The notes below the pieces were generated by a model. The model did no database searches, was not told where the DNA came from, and worked only from the letters and a program-made list of their open reading frames with translations. The translations under genes were made by a program, and so were the position numbers. From Mesostigma viride (taxonomy: Eukaryota > Streptophyta > Mesostigmatophyceae > Mesostigmatales > Mesostigmataceae): a stretch of DNA of 60,000 nucleotides. The stretch lies in NCBI GenBank assembly GCA_009746045.1, contig RPFO01000076.1:4259617-4319616 (forward strand), in the 5' to 3' direction. Below are positions 29,182 through 38,814 of this stretch, piece after piece. Position 1 is the stretch's first letter, and each line of letters opens with the position of its first letter.

Positions 29182-29886
29182 GTTATTTTAGCTGATCCGG
29201 TGTTCCAGGGTGAGATCCTGGATCGGCGCGTCCTGTATCGCTGGGCTAGGCGTCACAATGACTTGGACACCTACGGTGGGTTCCAGTGGGCTTACCCTCC
29301 GCCTCTGGGCATTATGGCCTCAGATGCCCTTACGGTAGAGTTTCCTGCGGTGCCGGGTGCTACGTACAGCACGGTCCTTCAGCCCATCCTAGAGTGGGAT
29401 GCCCGTCGTCCAGCGCCCATCCCGGGCCAGGGTCTGGACTCCCGTGGTCATCCTCCTCCCCGGGCTAGCGACTACCTCGAGACGTTCGGGTCGCGACAGT
29501 GTGCCCGTCGGTGGCGCTCCCGTGAGATTCGGCATATCCGGTTGTGGCCGTCCAACGTGGAGCCCCTGGTAGATCTGTTTTTCCCGACGGGTATGCGCCC
29601 TCGGATCCGGTACCATCGCCTGCTCCTGCGGGCTCTCTGCCTGATCGCGGTAGAGCCTTTCCTACGCCTCTTTGCCTGTGGTTTCCTGGACTGGGCCCGG
29701 GGCCAGGTCGTTCTTACGCAGCATAGGTATTACTGGGCCTTCCTGGGTCTTTTTCCTGACGGCGTGTGGGCCGATGTTTTCCTCACTGTAGATAGGCACG
29801 ACAATGCCGAGGATGTGGCTCACTACCAGGCGTACCTGGATGTCCTGCTGGCCTCCCGTGGCACTTACCAGACGGATGGCCATTAG
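29182..29886 (+). pseudogene. Duplicated C-terminal fragment of Gypsy-1 ORF3
   Basis: Repeats the last ~230 codons of ORF3 (FQGEILDRRVLYRWARR … GTYQTDGH), with a D for V change and no N-terminal part. A by-product of the tandem duplication. Confidence 0.88.
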
Positions 29887-30256
29887 ATAGAGGGCCTTAG
29901 GCCCGACCTGAGGGTGTTGTCCCTCCGGTATATAGAGTCGCCCTCACGTTCTGGCCAGTTGACTGGTCGTTCTTGGTCCTTGGTACTGATTTGTTTACTC
30001 TGTGTGTCCTGCCCAGTGCCGTTCCCCCCGGCAAGGACTTTGTTCCAGGCAGTTAGGGGAACCTACCACCAGGCTTGGTGCTGGCTAACCCTACACCTCC
30101 CGGCGTGGTGGTGGAGACCGAGTTAATACGTTGGTGCTTGGTATCTTGGATGGCCTGCCGATTGTGTTGGTGTGTGCTGGGTGCATTAGGTTTCCTACCC
30201 CTTGTTTTCCTCCCTGTGCGTAGGGAGAGGGCTCCCTACCTTTGTGGGGGGGGAGG

Positions 30257-30799
30257 TGTTACGTCGCGTAACAATTCGTTGTAGTTACGGACGTAAATTA
30301 GGTCTTTTGCCTCGGTTGTCCCTAGGTTTACGTGTAGTTCCTACTGGGACAATATTGTCCTCGTAACAGTACTGTGGTACATTGGGTGCCTTTGGGCGCC
30401 GCGCCGCGTACTTTATTAGTGGTCCTGATCCTTTGGTAGAATGTAGTGGACCAGCGTGCATCTGTAGGCGAGGGCCATGTCGGCCCGAGCGTGTTGGACC
30501 GTTGGTGACCATTTATGCACGTTCTACCCCTCGTGTGTGCACTCGGCGTGTGTTAAATGAATTAACACATATAGGCTTGGGTCACGGCAGTGTAGTTGTG
30601 TTTCCTTCCTCTATTCCTGGAGTAAACGGGTTGTGTAAATGGCTTATGGCGTATTATAGTAATACTTACGTTAATGCACTGAGATCTGGATCGTCTCGTT
30701 CGTCTTTCGCTAGGGGTTTAACTAGAGGCGGCTTGACTAGTTTAGGTAGCATCAGGCCTGGTAGAGGTAGAGGTGGCGGTAGAAACCCGAGGCGTAACA
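30257..30799 (+). repeat. Duplicated 3' LTR of Gypsy-1
   Basis: Third copy of this LTR in the window, 5119 bp from 25138-25680; also followed by CCAGG. Confidence 0.92.
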
Positions 30800-30804
30800 C
30801 CAGG

Positions 30805-31804
30805 AAACCACTCGACAAATCCCTTACAACTTGCCAACATGCCACGGCTCATGATTTGACACGTCCCAGCGATGCAACCTAGATAAAAGCACTGAAAGCT
30901 GCCAGGAATCTGGCGATGCGCATCACGGAATGGCATGCTACCTGGCGCTAACTGCGCGGATAGAAGGCGAAAACTTGCGTTGACAACCATTTAAAGAAGC
31001 GAAACATTCATAGGGGGACGCTAAGCACGGGATCGTACCACTACCGGCAGTGTCATATGCCCAGTGGCGCAAGAAAGACCAACCTTCCATGAAAGGATGA
31101 GACGCGCATCCGGCAAGCCTGGACAGTGTCTTACCGAAAATGACGGAAATCTTGCAAAAACCCGGCGAATTTCTTTAGGATTCTCTATTGACAATGCAAA
31201 CGCATCCTTGACGCTAAGTAAAGCCCATAAAACCTGACAATCACCGCCGCCAGCGTGCATTCTTATTTATTCCTTGCGGCGAAAATTTCGGATTGGACCC
31301 CCGCGGCGATGGTCATCAATAAAATTATCGACATTGCAAAGCGCACAAACTTAGCGATGAAATAATATCATAAACTCATCGCCTTCAAGATTCTCGCAAT
31401 TTCTCTGCATTCCGCTGGTTATATTCGTCTAGTTTTGCCTGAAAGCCGTCGCCATGGCCAGCTCCGCTAGGGGTGCGCGCACCGTGCACCACTTTTTCAC
31501 GGTACGGACGGGTACCGCGAATTTTTTCGGCGCCAAAAAATTCGCGCCCGGACCCTCACCTTAAAAAGGCCCCATGTCTCAAGCATGGTTTCTTAACTGA
31601 GTGAGATGGTGCTCAAGGCCCCAGCATGTCATGGTCATCCAAACAGGTGTCTCACAAAATTTTATTCAATAAATAACACATTCATCATGTCCCAACTTTC
31701 TAGACCAGTGCTTCTCACTGTCAGAAAACTACCCAGCTGCCACTGCAGCCTTTCAGCTGCAGTATTAGGCAGGGGGTCATGGGCTAACATGTACAATGTG
31801 CCAG
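30805..31804 (-). other. 3' UTR of element 2 (proximal piece, copy 2)
   Basis: Duplicate of 25686-26686. No coding frame. Confidence 0.6.
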
Positions 31805-33931
31805 TCACTTCAGACTGTAACCAGGGTTCATCAACCCATACAAGACCTGGTACTGTGGTCCTGCTGCTTGTGGCACCTTGGTCAGTGCATCTGCAGCATT
31901 GTCTTTGTCCCTGACGTGGGCTTTAGACTCCAGGTACTTGCATTCCTGTTTTAGCACAATCCAATCCAGGTCCGAGTGTACAGCCAAAGGATTGGCAAGG
32001 AAAGAGATGATAGATTGAGAGTCAGTCAGCAAATGTGCTTTCACTCCTGCAGAGCTACCAGCCTGGTGTTGAAGCCAGACCAGCAAGTGATTGAGATACC
32101 TTGCATGCAAGACAGAAGATACCACAGCCCTGCATTCAGCTACATTGCTACTCACAGCTTTCCTCTTGTGCAATCTACTGAACCAGGAGACTAGTGACTT
32201 CTTCCCACCTTGGTTATGCAGGAAAAACAATCCAGCCTCTCTGGCTTGAACCTTGGTAACTACCCTGGACTCCATTGAACTATCCATCATGCACGTGATG
32301 TGAATGGGAGTAAACAGGTCCAGTGAGTGAAGCATCAAAGGTGGACCATCATGCAATAACTGCTTGATTGCCCGTGCTCCTACCTCCTGTAGTACCTCAT
32401 CATCTACCCTGCTCACAAAAGCCAGGTGGGGTGCACATGTAGCACATAGCCAACCAAGCTTGCCTCTAATGGTAGGGCACATGTCAGGGGTGATGTGAAC
32501 AGGCAGGACATCCAGACAAGACTTAATGTATTCAGCAGAGGCCTGCATGGAACAAACCCAGCTGCCCTGCTGCTGCAGCAACTCAAGCATCATGCCACAG
32601 AACTTGACTGGCTCCTTGCCCAGCTCTAGCTGCTTGCCAATCTCAAAACTGGCAGACACCTGAGCTATGAAAGCATCCACTGCAGCTCTAGGACCTGAGA
32701 TTAACTGATCATCCCCATGCCAGACAAACATCATCATTCCATCAGGGTGTGGGATGACAAACAAGCAAGGGTCAATGTCATCATAGGTGGCCCCTAGCTT
32801 CATGAATACCTCCTGTGCAGACAGCCTAAAAATTTTTGGAGCTGACTGCAACCCTTCAACCCCCAGGTTTGGCCTCAACAAGGGTTGTACAATATCCCTG
32901 TGCCACACCTTAGGAGTATTCACCACGTATACCTGACCTCTCCAGACCTGCTGTGCTATGGCAGGGTCCCCCTTTAGAAAGGCTCTTTTGATATCTGTGG
33001 CTTTACACACATAATCCTTCCCTGTATTAAGCTGATGCAAAAACAAGGAAAGCAACACCTTGAGAGACGTTTGCTGAATACCAGGAGTATAAAGCTCAGC
33101 CTCTGTCAGCTCTGTAGAGCCCCTGAACTCAGTGACACATGGCCTAGCATGGAAAATGGGTGGTCCCCCATCAGCCTGAGGTTTATGCTTGCACACAAAC
33201 TTTAACCTTAGCTTCTTGGCTCCAGCTGGCATAGCATCAAGAGGAGTCACAGGTGGTGTGTGTGTGGGACTACGTGCATCTGGAACAACCCACTCCTCCC
33301 TGGCTTTGGTAAAAGCCTCCAGCCACTTAAGAAACCCAATCTGCGTCTGGCAGTCCCGTACAATATCATCATAGGACAGGGGAGACATGGATGCAACATC
33401 CCATCTACCAAGCCCAAACGCTGAAGGGTGTAGCTTTTGAGAGTGTATGAGGTCCTCCACACACGGTTCCTGACCTGGGAGGTACTTGGGCTTAACTGCA
33501 TTGATGGCAGCATCCAACCCAGTGCTAATCTGGCTCAAAGGGATTTTAAAATGATCTAGAGGCACCTGTCCTACCCCTGCCACACTCAACCTCCCAGCTG
33601 AGATGACAACACCAGGGTAAGATACAAAAGGTTCCCCTAACAGGGCATTCCCTGAGTAACCCTCAACCACCTGAAATGGAGTGGGCATACCCAAGATTTG
33701 AATGCTCACCTGACCTTTGACCTGCATTTTGGTTTTGCCTGAAAAATCTGACACTCTAGCCCATGGTGAGGCCTTCATTTTCAGACCAGATACAGCTGCT
33801 GCACTGATGATACTCACCTGTGCTTGGGTGTCTACAGCCAAAATACTAGGATCTTGACCTGCATCCCCTACAGCATTGACCTGTGCTGTACCTGTTGCCA
33901 CAACTGCTTTAGTGTTGTGTGCCTTGTGCAA
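31805..33931 (-). CDS. Element 2 protease - RT - RNase H (intact copy)
   Basis: 708 codons. Protease: AVDTQAQVSIIS (DTQA at 33821-33832 plus scale), NALLGEPFVSYPG. RT: KKLRLKFVCKHKP, CKATDIKRAFLKGD, GVEGLQSAPK, MFVWHGDDQLI (HGDD at 32708-32719). RNase H: CMMDSSMES, AECRAVVSS, LLTDSQSIISF, then DNAADALTKVP. Integrase lies upstream (34202-35251), so the order is again IN-PR-RT-RH. The protein aligns along its whole length with the element 1 frame at 9318-11660. The start codon is uncertain; the frame opens at an alternative codon near 33931. Confidence 0.87.
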   Translation of the reverse strand: MHKAHNTKAVVATGTAQVNAVGDAGQDPSILAVDTQAQVSIISAAAVSGLKMKASPWARVSDFSGKTKMQVKGQVSIQILGMPTPFQVVEGYSGNALLGEPFVSYPGVVISAGRLSVAGVGQVPLDHFKIPLSQISTGLDAAINAVKPKYLPGQEPCVEDLIHSQKLHPSAFGLGRWDVASMSPLSYDDIVRDCQTQIGFLKWLEAFTKAREEWVVPDARSPTHTPPVTPLDAMPAGAKKLRLKFVCKHKPQADGGPPIFHARPCVTEFRGSTELTEAELYTPGIQQTSLKVLLSLFLHQLNTGKDYVCKATDIKRAFLKGDPAIAQQVWRGQVYVVNTPKVWHRDIVQPLLRPNLGVEGLQSAPKIFRLSAQEVFMKLGATYDDIDPCLFVIPHPDGMMMFVWHGDDQLISGPRAAVDAFIAQVSASFEIGKQLELGKEPVKFCGMMLELLQQQGSWVCSMQASAEYIKSCLDVLPVHITPDMCPTIRGKLGWLCATCAPHLAFVSRVDDEVLQEVGARAIKQLLHDGPPLMLHSLDLFTPIHITCMMDSSMESRVVTKVQAREAGLFFLHNQGGKKSLVSWFSRLHKRKAVSSNVAECRAVVSSVLHARYLNHLLVWLQHQAGSSAGVKAHLLTDSQSIISFLANPLAVHSDLDWIVLKQECKYLESKAHVRDKDNAADALTKVPQAAGPQYQVLYGLMNPGYSLK

Positions 33932-34201
33932 GGCCTTAAGAATCTCAGCAAATGACTTCCTGGGAACGACAGGATCTGCTCTATTTGTGACTCCTCCAGG
34001 TGTGAGGGAGGTGCTACCTGCTGCTCACCCTGTGCACCGTCCTCCTGCCCAGGTGGACTATTGGGTTGTAGTGGGGCTGCACTACTGAGGAACACAGGAG
34101 CTTCTACTGTGGTACTAGTGCTTGCATCAATGACGTCCTAGCCAATTCATTGGGTGAGATCAATCCACCAGACTCCTGCTCTGAATCCATGTCCAAGAAT
34201 T

Positions 34202-35251
34202 CTACCCCTGACACGTCTGCCAGTGGTGGGTAATAAAGCTTGAGTCTATGCTTGCTGACCACACGCTCTCTGTCATGTTGTATAGTGACTGCAGTCCCTT
34301 CTTCATGAATTTTGTGACTACAGCTGGACCGTGCCATCTGGCAGAGTGTGCTCTTCCTCTGTCACCCTCTCTGAAAAACAACACATGGTCCCCCACTTCA
34401 AACACAGGCCTGGCATTATTTTTGTCTTTCTTTGCCAGCAACTTGGCTAAGTGCTGCCTTTGTGTGTTGTAGTGAGTGTGTACCTCTGAAGCATAGCTGC
34501 CTGACTGAAGGCCAGTTGGGGTGATTTCCCCAAAAGGTGAGGACATTATTGGTTTGGCGTTTAGCTGGGTAGTCACCCCTGCTGCCCAAGATGCCCTGTC
34601 AGCATAGCTACCAGAGTCAGCCAACCTGGATGGCATTTTTCTTATCACATCCCTGATGGCTCTCATGGTACGTTCTACCAACCCCTGACGTTCATGATCT
34701 TGAGCCCCAGACACTTCTATCTTGGGCAGATCATTCCTGTCCTGGATGCAGAGAAACTGCTGATCCAGCATTACTTTTTCAATGGGGTGAAAACGTGCCA
34801 AGGCTATCTGTAAAGCTCTGTGCAGCTGCTCTTTATCCATCCCAGGCAGAGGCTCCACTACCACAAACCTTGACCAGGCATCCTTTATGACTAGGTAGTA
34901 TACCGTGTCCTTCACCACGTGTATAACATCCCCAACCAGTTTGCCTCTAGCCAGTGGTGGTGTGGCCACATGCCATTTTCTGGGCTTAGGAGCATATAGC
35001 TGACATTGCTCACAGTGCTTACGTACGTGCCTGCACATCTGTTCCAGATCATGGCCTTGTATTTTATTGGCTAGCCTTTCAGCCACAGCCTCATGGCCCA
35101 TAACCTTGTGCAGTTGCTCTGCTAGAGCACCATACGTGATTACCTTTTCTGCTGCTGCACTAAGGGAAGCTATGGTGGGGTCACGCATCATGTGTGACAG
35201 TGTCATATCATATGCCACATCCCAATCCACATCATCACACTCAGGCAACAC
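34202..35251 (-). CDS. Element 2 integrase
   Basis: 349 codons. Zinc finger HKVMGHEAVAE … CEQC; core GKLVGDVIHV (first Asp), KVMLDQQFLC (second), GLVERTMRAI (third, Glu), spaced 29 residues between second and third. C-terminal VFEVGDHVLFFREGDRGRAH resembles the element 1 tail. Unlike element 1 it keeps the catalytic Glu. The last ~20 codons run into a different frame from the protease region, with gaps at 33931-34202, so at least one break separates them. Confidence 0.83.
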   Translation of the reverse strand: MLPECDDVDWDVAYDMTLSHMMRDPTIASLSAAAEKVITYGALAEQLHKVMGHEAVAERLANKIQGHDLEQMCRHVRKHCEQCQLYAPKPRKWHVATPPLARGKLVGDVIHVVKDTVYYLVIKDAWSRFVVVEPLPGMDKEQLHRALQIALARFHPIEKVMLDQQFLCIQDRNDLPKIEVSGAQDHERQGLVERTMRAIRDVIRKMPSRLADSGSYADRASWAAGVTTQLNAKPIMSSPFGEITPTGLQSGSYASEVHTHYNTQRQHLAKLLAKKDKNNARPVFEVGDHVLFFREGDRGRAHSARWHGPAVVTKFMKKGLQSLYNMTESVWSASIDSSFITHHWQTCQG

Positions 35252-35535
35252 TTGGCAGACAGAAGGTAACAGGAAACCATTTGTGAAAAATGGTGAGGGT
35301 AGCTTACAGGAGTCTCCCTGGTCTGCCGCCCCCGCGCGGTTGTAGCGCCCTGGCGTGTTCTTGTTGTGCCTGGGAGCCGTGCAGCGCGCTCCTGCTGCAA
35401 TGGGGTGACGTGTTTTCCAACATCCAGGACAAACATCACGTCAGAACCATAGTCGGGTTTGCCCTTCCAGCAATCATCTTTTAGGTGCCCCTTACAAAGG
35501 CACCTAGTACAATGTTTGGTGGGGTCATGAGGCAA
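35203..35535 (-). pseudogene. Element 2 Gag zinc-knuckle segment
   Basis: CTRCLCKGHLKDDCWKGKPD parallels CERCFGRRHVRDDC of element 1 Gag. It lies in a different frame from the Gag body upstream and the integrase downstream. The C-terminal half of this open frame is probably out of phase. Confidence 0.6.
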
Positions 35536-35682
35536 CCTCTTGTCCCCCCTGCTGGCTTAGCACCCCCTGGCTTGCTAGCTCCCCCACTTTGTTTTCTGTT
35601 TTTGTTGTTGTATTCTCCCCCCCCCTTGTTTCCACCTCCCCCACTTTTGTTGTTTTTGTTTTTATCCCCCCCATTACCGCCT

Positions 35683-36648
35683 TTACCTGGGCCACCAGCG
35701 ACTGCATCTGCTTTTGGAGAGCCCCGTACCTGAGGCTTCCTCCCCCTTTACCTGCTTCACCTTTACATCCTTGGCTGCAGCAGCAAATGGCTCTAGGCAT
35801 TGCTGCACATAAGCCATTGCCTTCCTGAAGTCCTCCCACTTATCCTTCAGACCTGCCAGTATGACTGACAGGGTGGTAGGGTCCAGTTCTGCCTTTTGTA
35901 GCCATAGGTGTACTAGGTACTTGGCATTGAGCTTCTTAAGCTCCTCATCCCCCTCTATGTACATGACATACTTTTTGTTGTCACTCACATAGTCACGCTT
36001 GTTGACCTTATACGCCTCTATCCACTGGAAGCCCTTAAGTACTTCTAAGTGCTCCCCCGTGGTGACGAGTGCCCTAAGGTCTACCATGAACTGCGCCCAC
36101 AAAACATTTTCTGCCACATCTACCCCGCTGCTGGCACGCTTTTGGTACAATTGTACCAACTGCTGGATAGGCTTGGCAGATTGATGGATGGGTGTGGATG
36201 CACGCAGGGATGCAAACCAATCACGCACATTATCACTAGCATACGCATGTGACAACTTAAACAACCACTCCCTAGCTTCATCCTGGGTATGGCCCTCTGG
36301 CAAACCCGGGAACACTAGCTTATCCTCTTTCTTTTTTGGATCAAACCTGGGCCTACACAAGGCCGTGTTGGTCGTGGTGGTCGTTCCTGCAGGTGGCTGC
36401 TGCTGCTGCTGCTGCCCGCCCGCTTGGTGCGCTGGTGCAGACTCTTGGGTGCCGTGTCCTCCCCCGCCCTGGTTGCCCCCCCTCTCTCCGCCATCCTCCC
36501 CCTCCTCCCTCCTGCGTTTTGGCTGTGGCGTGCATGCCTCCTCCGGTGCCCTTCGCTTGGCTGGCTTTAGCGAAGCCACCAGCCTCGCCACCGTGTCGGC
36601 CAGCCTGCCATGCTCCGCCGAAGTGAGCTCCCTCCCCTCGTCCAGCAT
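35683..36648 (-). CDS. Element 2 Gag body
   Basis: 321 codons. Gln/Gly-rich start (QQQQQQ), then a Gag domain aligning with element 1 (EVLKGFQWIEAYKVNKRDYV, LVHLWLQKAELDPTTLSVIL, FRKAMAYVQQCL). Its end (SGTGLSKSRC) runs out of frame near a poly-C tract at 35700-35750. It overlaps the coiled-coil ORF by 82 bases in the -1 frame, so a frameshift or indel joins the two. Confidence 0.75.
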   Translation of the reverse strand: MLDEGRELTSAEHGRLADTVARLVASLKPAKRRAPEEACTPQPKRRREEGEDGGERGGNQGGGGHGTQESAPAHQAGGQQQQQQPPAGTTTTTNTALCRPRFDPKKKEDKLVFPGLPEGHTQDEAREWLFKLSHAYASDNVRDWFASLRASTPIHQSAKPIQQLVQLYQKRASSGVDVAENVLWAQFMVDLRALVTTGEHLEVLKGFQWIEAYKVNKRDYVSDNKKYVMYIEGDEELKKLNAKYLVHLWLQKAELDPTTLSVILAGLKDKWEDFRKAMAYVQQCLEPFAAAAKDVKVKQVKGEEASGTGLSKSRCSRWWPR

Positions 36649-38003
36649 CTGCTGGGCAGCTGGAGTTGCCGCCGGATGTCCTCCCGGTGCGACAATGTCG
36701 CTGGACCGGGTTTGCCCCGGTGTGTCACCCTGGTTCGCGCCGCTGTGCCATCTCTGTTGGAGATGGTGTGCGTGGGCTGCGACAGAAAATGGTACAACTG
36801 CTCGGTGGAAATGCGCTCATCCGGCATTAAACCAAACTCAGCTCTTACCGCCTCCCCCATGCATCCCCTCACAGCAGCCTTCTTGATGTTCTTGGACATA
36901 CGGCGTCGCTGCTTGAGCATACGCCGCTCCAGCCTGCCGATGCTCGCCTCCCAGATGGCCAGCTTCCGGCGGTAACGCTCCTCGGCTTCCCTACGAGCCG
37001 GCCCCTGCAACGGTGCCAGCTCGGCGACCTTCCTGTATTTCCAGGACTTAATGTCGCGGGTCAGACGCTCACACCGCACCTTGGTGTGAGACATCTTCAC
37101 CCTAATCCTCGCTGCGAGCGCCTCCGCCCTGTCGCGCTCCTGCTGCTCGCGCAGCTTCCTCTGCTCAATCTCATCGCGCCTGCGCTGCTTCTTCGCCCTC
37201 TCCGCCTTGAAGACCTCCAGCCTCCGCTTCGCCTCCTTCTCGCGCTCCTGCATGGCTGGTGTCATCTCCACCAGGTCTTCAGCATCCGAAGCCGACGGTC
37301 CCGCCAGGGAAAACTCGGACTCTTGGAGAACCCCGTCGATCTCCCGCGGGATCGTCTCAGACCTGCGAAGACGTTGAAAACACGCCAGGTCGCCCCGCCT
37401 GACCACCTCGTAGGTCGGCGAGGCCGGCCTCCTCAGGGCCGCGCGGACCCTTGCAGCATCCTCCATCTGCATTGCCCTCTCACGTGACCGCAGATCCTGC
37501 CGCCTCTCCTCCGCTGACTCCTGCTCAGCAAGGCGACGTGCCAGTGCAGCGTCGGCTTCCACCTGCGCCGAGCGTGCCTCATCTGCCCACGAGGGCTGCA
37601 TGCCAAACAAGCCGAGAGAGCTGGTCTCTGACTCCTCGCCCGACTTCTCACCCGACGAGGTGACGCCCGGCCCCGCACCACATGGTGCATATGGCGGCCC
37701 CCTCGGAGCACGTGCCACCACCGGTGTCGAACCCCTCACCCGACGCATGAGAGGGATGCGCACAACTTCCTGCACAACGTCCCGATAAGACGGGTCCTCC
37801 TCCTCAACGTCATCGGGGTGCATCTCATCCCGGGTGTTCCTGTCCAAAATCTCCTGGCGCAAACTCGCCAGGTCCGAGTCTGATGTCCCCGAGTCGTCAG
37901 ACATGGGGGACGAGGATGACTGATACGACGTCACCTCCTCTTCCGAGGATGTCTCGGTCATCAGGGCCTTGCCCTTGTTGTTCGGAGCGTTCTTGGGAGC
38001 CAT
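36567..38003 (-). CDS. Element 2 N-terminal coiled-coil ORF
   Basis: The best start is ATG at 38003 (MAPKNAPNNKGKALMTETSS), 97 bases after the LTR; the frame is open further but crosses the LTR. 478 codons: acidic Ser/Glu-rich start, then strongly charged helices (QEREKEAKRRLEVFKAERAK, EQRKLREQQERDRAEALAAR, LERRMLKQRRRMSKNIKKA). It looks like a long coiled coil. Element 1 has no counterpart: its Gag starts directly after the LTR. Function unknown; RNA packaging or assembly is a guess. Confidence 0.68.
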   Translation of the reverse strand: MAPKNAPNNKGKALMTETSSEEEVTSYQSSSSPMSDDSGTSDSDLASLRQEILDRNTRDEMHPDDVEEEDPSYRDVVQEVVRIPLMRRVRGSTPVVARAPRGPPYAPCGAGPGVTSSGEKSGEESETSSLGLFGMQPSWADEARSAQVEADAALARRLAEQESAEERRQDLRSRERAMQMEDAARVRAALRRPASPTYEVVRRGDLACFQRLRRSETIPREIDGVLQESEFSLAGPSASDAEDLVEMTPAMQEREKEAKRRLEVFKAERAKKQRRRDEIEQRKLREQQERDRAEALAARIRVKMSHTKVRCERLTRDIKSWKYRKVAELAPLQGPARREAEERYRRKLAIWEASIGRLERRMLKQRRRMSKNIKKAAVRGCMGEAVRAEFGLMPDERISTEQLYHFLSQPTHTISNRDGTAARTRVTHRGKPGPATLSHREDIRRQLQLPSRCWTRGGSSLRRSMAGWPTRWRGWWLR

Positions 38004-38099
38004 TTTTCGAAAAATGTGGGTAAAAATGGAGAGTGTGGAAAATGGGTTTGTTTTTGCTCGTCGTTTAACGCGTGTGTTTTTACCGGAGTTTTTAATGCA

Positions 38100-38479
38100 A
38101 GTTATGGGAAACACAGAGCTGGAAATGCTCAGGCAGTGCCAAATGGCGTGTGTGTGAACGACGAGACACCTTGGCATTAGGATAGAATGGGCCATATACC
38201 GCTGGTCAGCCGTCACTTGCGGCTGACCAGACTTTGCGTAAGTTAAGCCTAACTTACTGATCCTGGACGGACTAGCCTATCAGTTACAACCTGATCTAGT
38301 CAGTCCTAACATGACAACTACAGTCCCGGTACCGAGGTACCGGCTCATCACATACTGAGTATAGCCACGTGTCCATGCCACGACTGCTCTAATCCAGCAC
38401 CGTCCCAGTATACCCAATTGGGCGCCGGCGGTGCTGGCACGTGTCCACTTAGGCTACAGGCGGGAGACTTAGACTAACT
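38100..38479 (-). repeat. 5' LTR of element 2
   Basis: 380 bp, AGTT…AACT. The minus strand reads …TTTCCCATAACT and then TGCATTAAAAACTCC, so again there is no TGG primer site. GTGGT at 38480-38484 matches the left flank of the 3' LTR at 4741-4745. Confidence 0.88.
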
Positions 38480-38484
38480 GTGGT

Positions 38485-38667
38485 GCTTTGCGTAATAGCT
38501 TCAGGCTGGTCACAATACTGCGTTACAGCTGTAACCGATGATAGTAGCAGATGCGCCTAGAAAAGACGCATCGGTTGCAAGTGATCTGACTGCATTTGGG
38601 GCTCAGACGCAAAAGTTCTGAGCTCCGCCGTCAGCCATGTCCGCTCGTGGCTCGTGGCTTTGTCATG
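38485..38667 (-). other. Remnant between element 2 and the RTE-like LINE
   Basis: Old flank of element 2. Its first ~38 bases continue the LINE ORF1-like frame of 2755-3918; in minus orientation the frame begins after TAA at 38523-38525. The rest may belong to the LINE fragment at 45487-45728, which joins it once the big LINE is removed. Confidence 0.4.
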
Positions 38668-38679
38668 CAGGGAGTGTAT

Positions 38680-38706
38680 AAAATTAAATTAAATTAAATT
38701 AAATTA
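38680..38706 (-). repeat. Pentanucleotide tail of the LINE
   Basis: Five AAATT units (AATTT in the element's sense). Short simple-repeat tails in place of poly(A) are common in RTE/CR1-type LINEs. Confidence 0.75.
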
Positions 38707-38814
38707 TAACATGCCTCCGTGGGGAGGTCATGTAGCACATATTCCATGATGGGTGGGGTGGAGGAAGCCGCGTGATCGAACTATCCTAACTCTATCTAGA
38801 AAATCCTAACTACA

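Larger units (their letters stand above)
29181..34290 (+). repeat. Tandem duplication, copy 2
   Basis: Second copy of 24063-29180. Its right end continues into element 2 integrase (…TATAGTGACT|GCAGTCCC), so this copy holds the original right-hand join, while copy 1 holds the original left-hand join. Confidence 0.88.
4746..38479 (-). mobile_element. Element 2: AGTT/AACT-LTR Copia-like element, split by nested insertions
   Basis: The 3' LTR (4746-5122) and 5' LTR (38100-38479) are near-identical, and GTGGT flanks both outer ends (4741-4745, 38480-38484). Between them, in minus order, are a coiled-coil ORF, gag, zinc knuckle, integrase, protease-RT-RNase H and a long 3' UTR. Element 1 and Gypsy-1 are inserted in the 3' UTR, each with its own target duplication. 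A 5.1-kb tandem duplication covers the RT part. Without the inserts and the duplication the element would be about 9.5 kb. Confidence 0.78.

Noticed and set aside
36188-36886. 232-codon plus-strand frame and neighbouring Pro/Ser-rich frames
   Set aside because: Antisense to element 2 Gag, which has matching homology in element 1.
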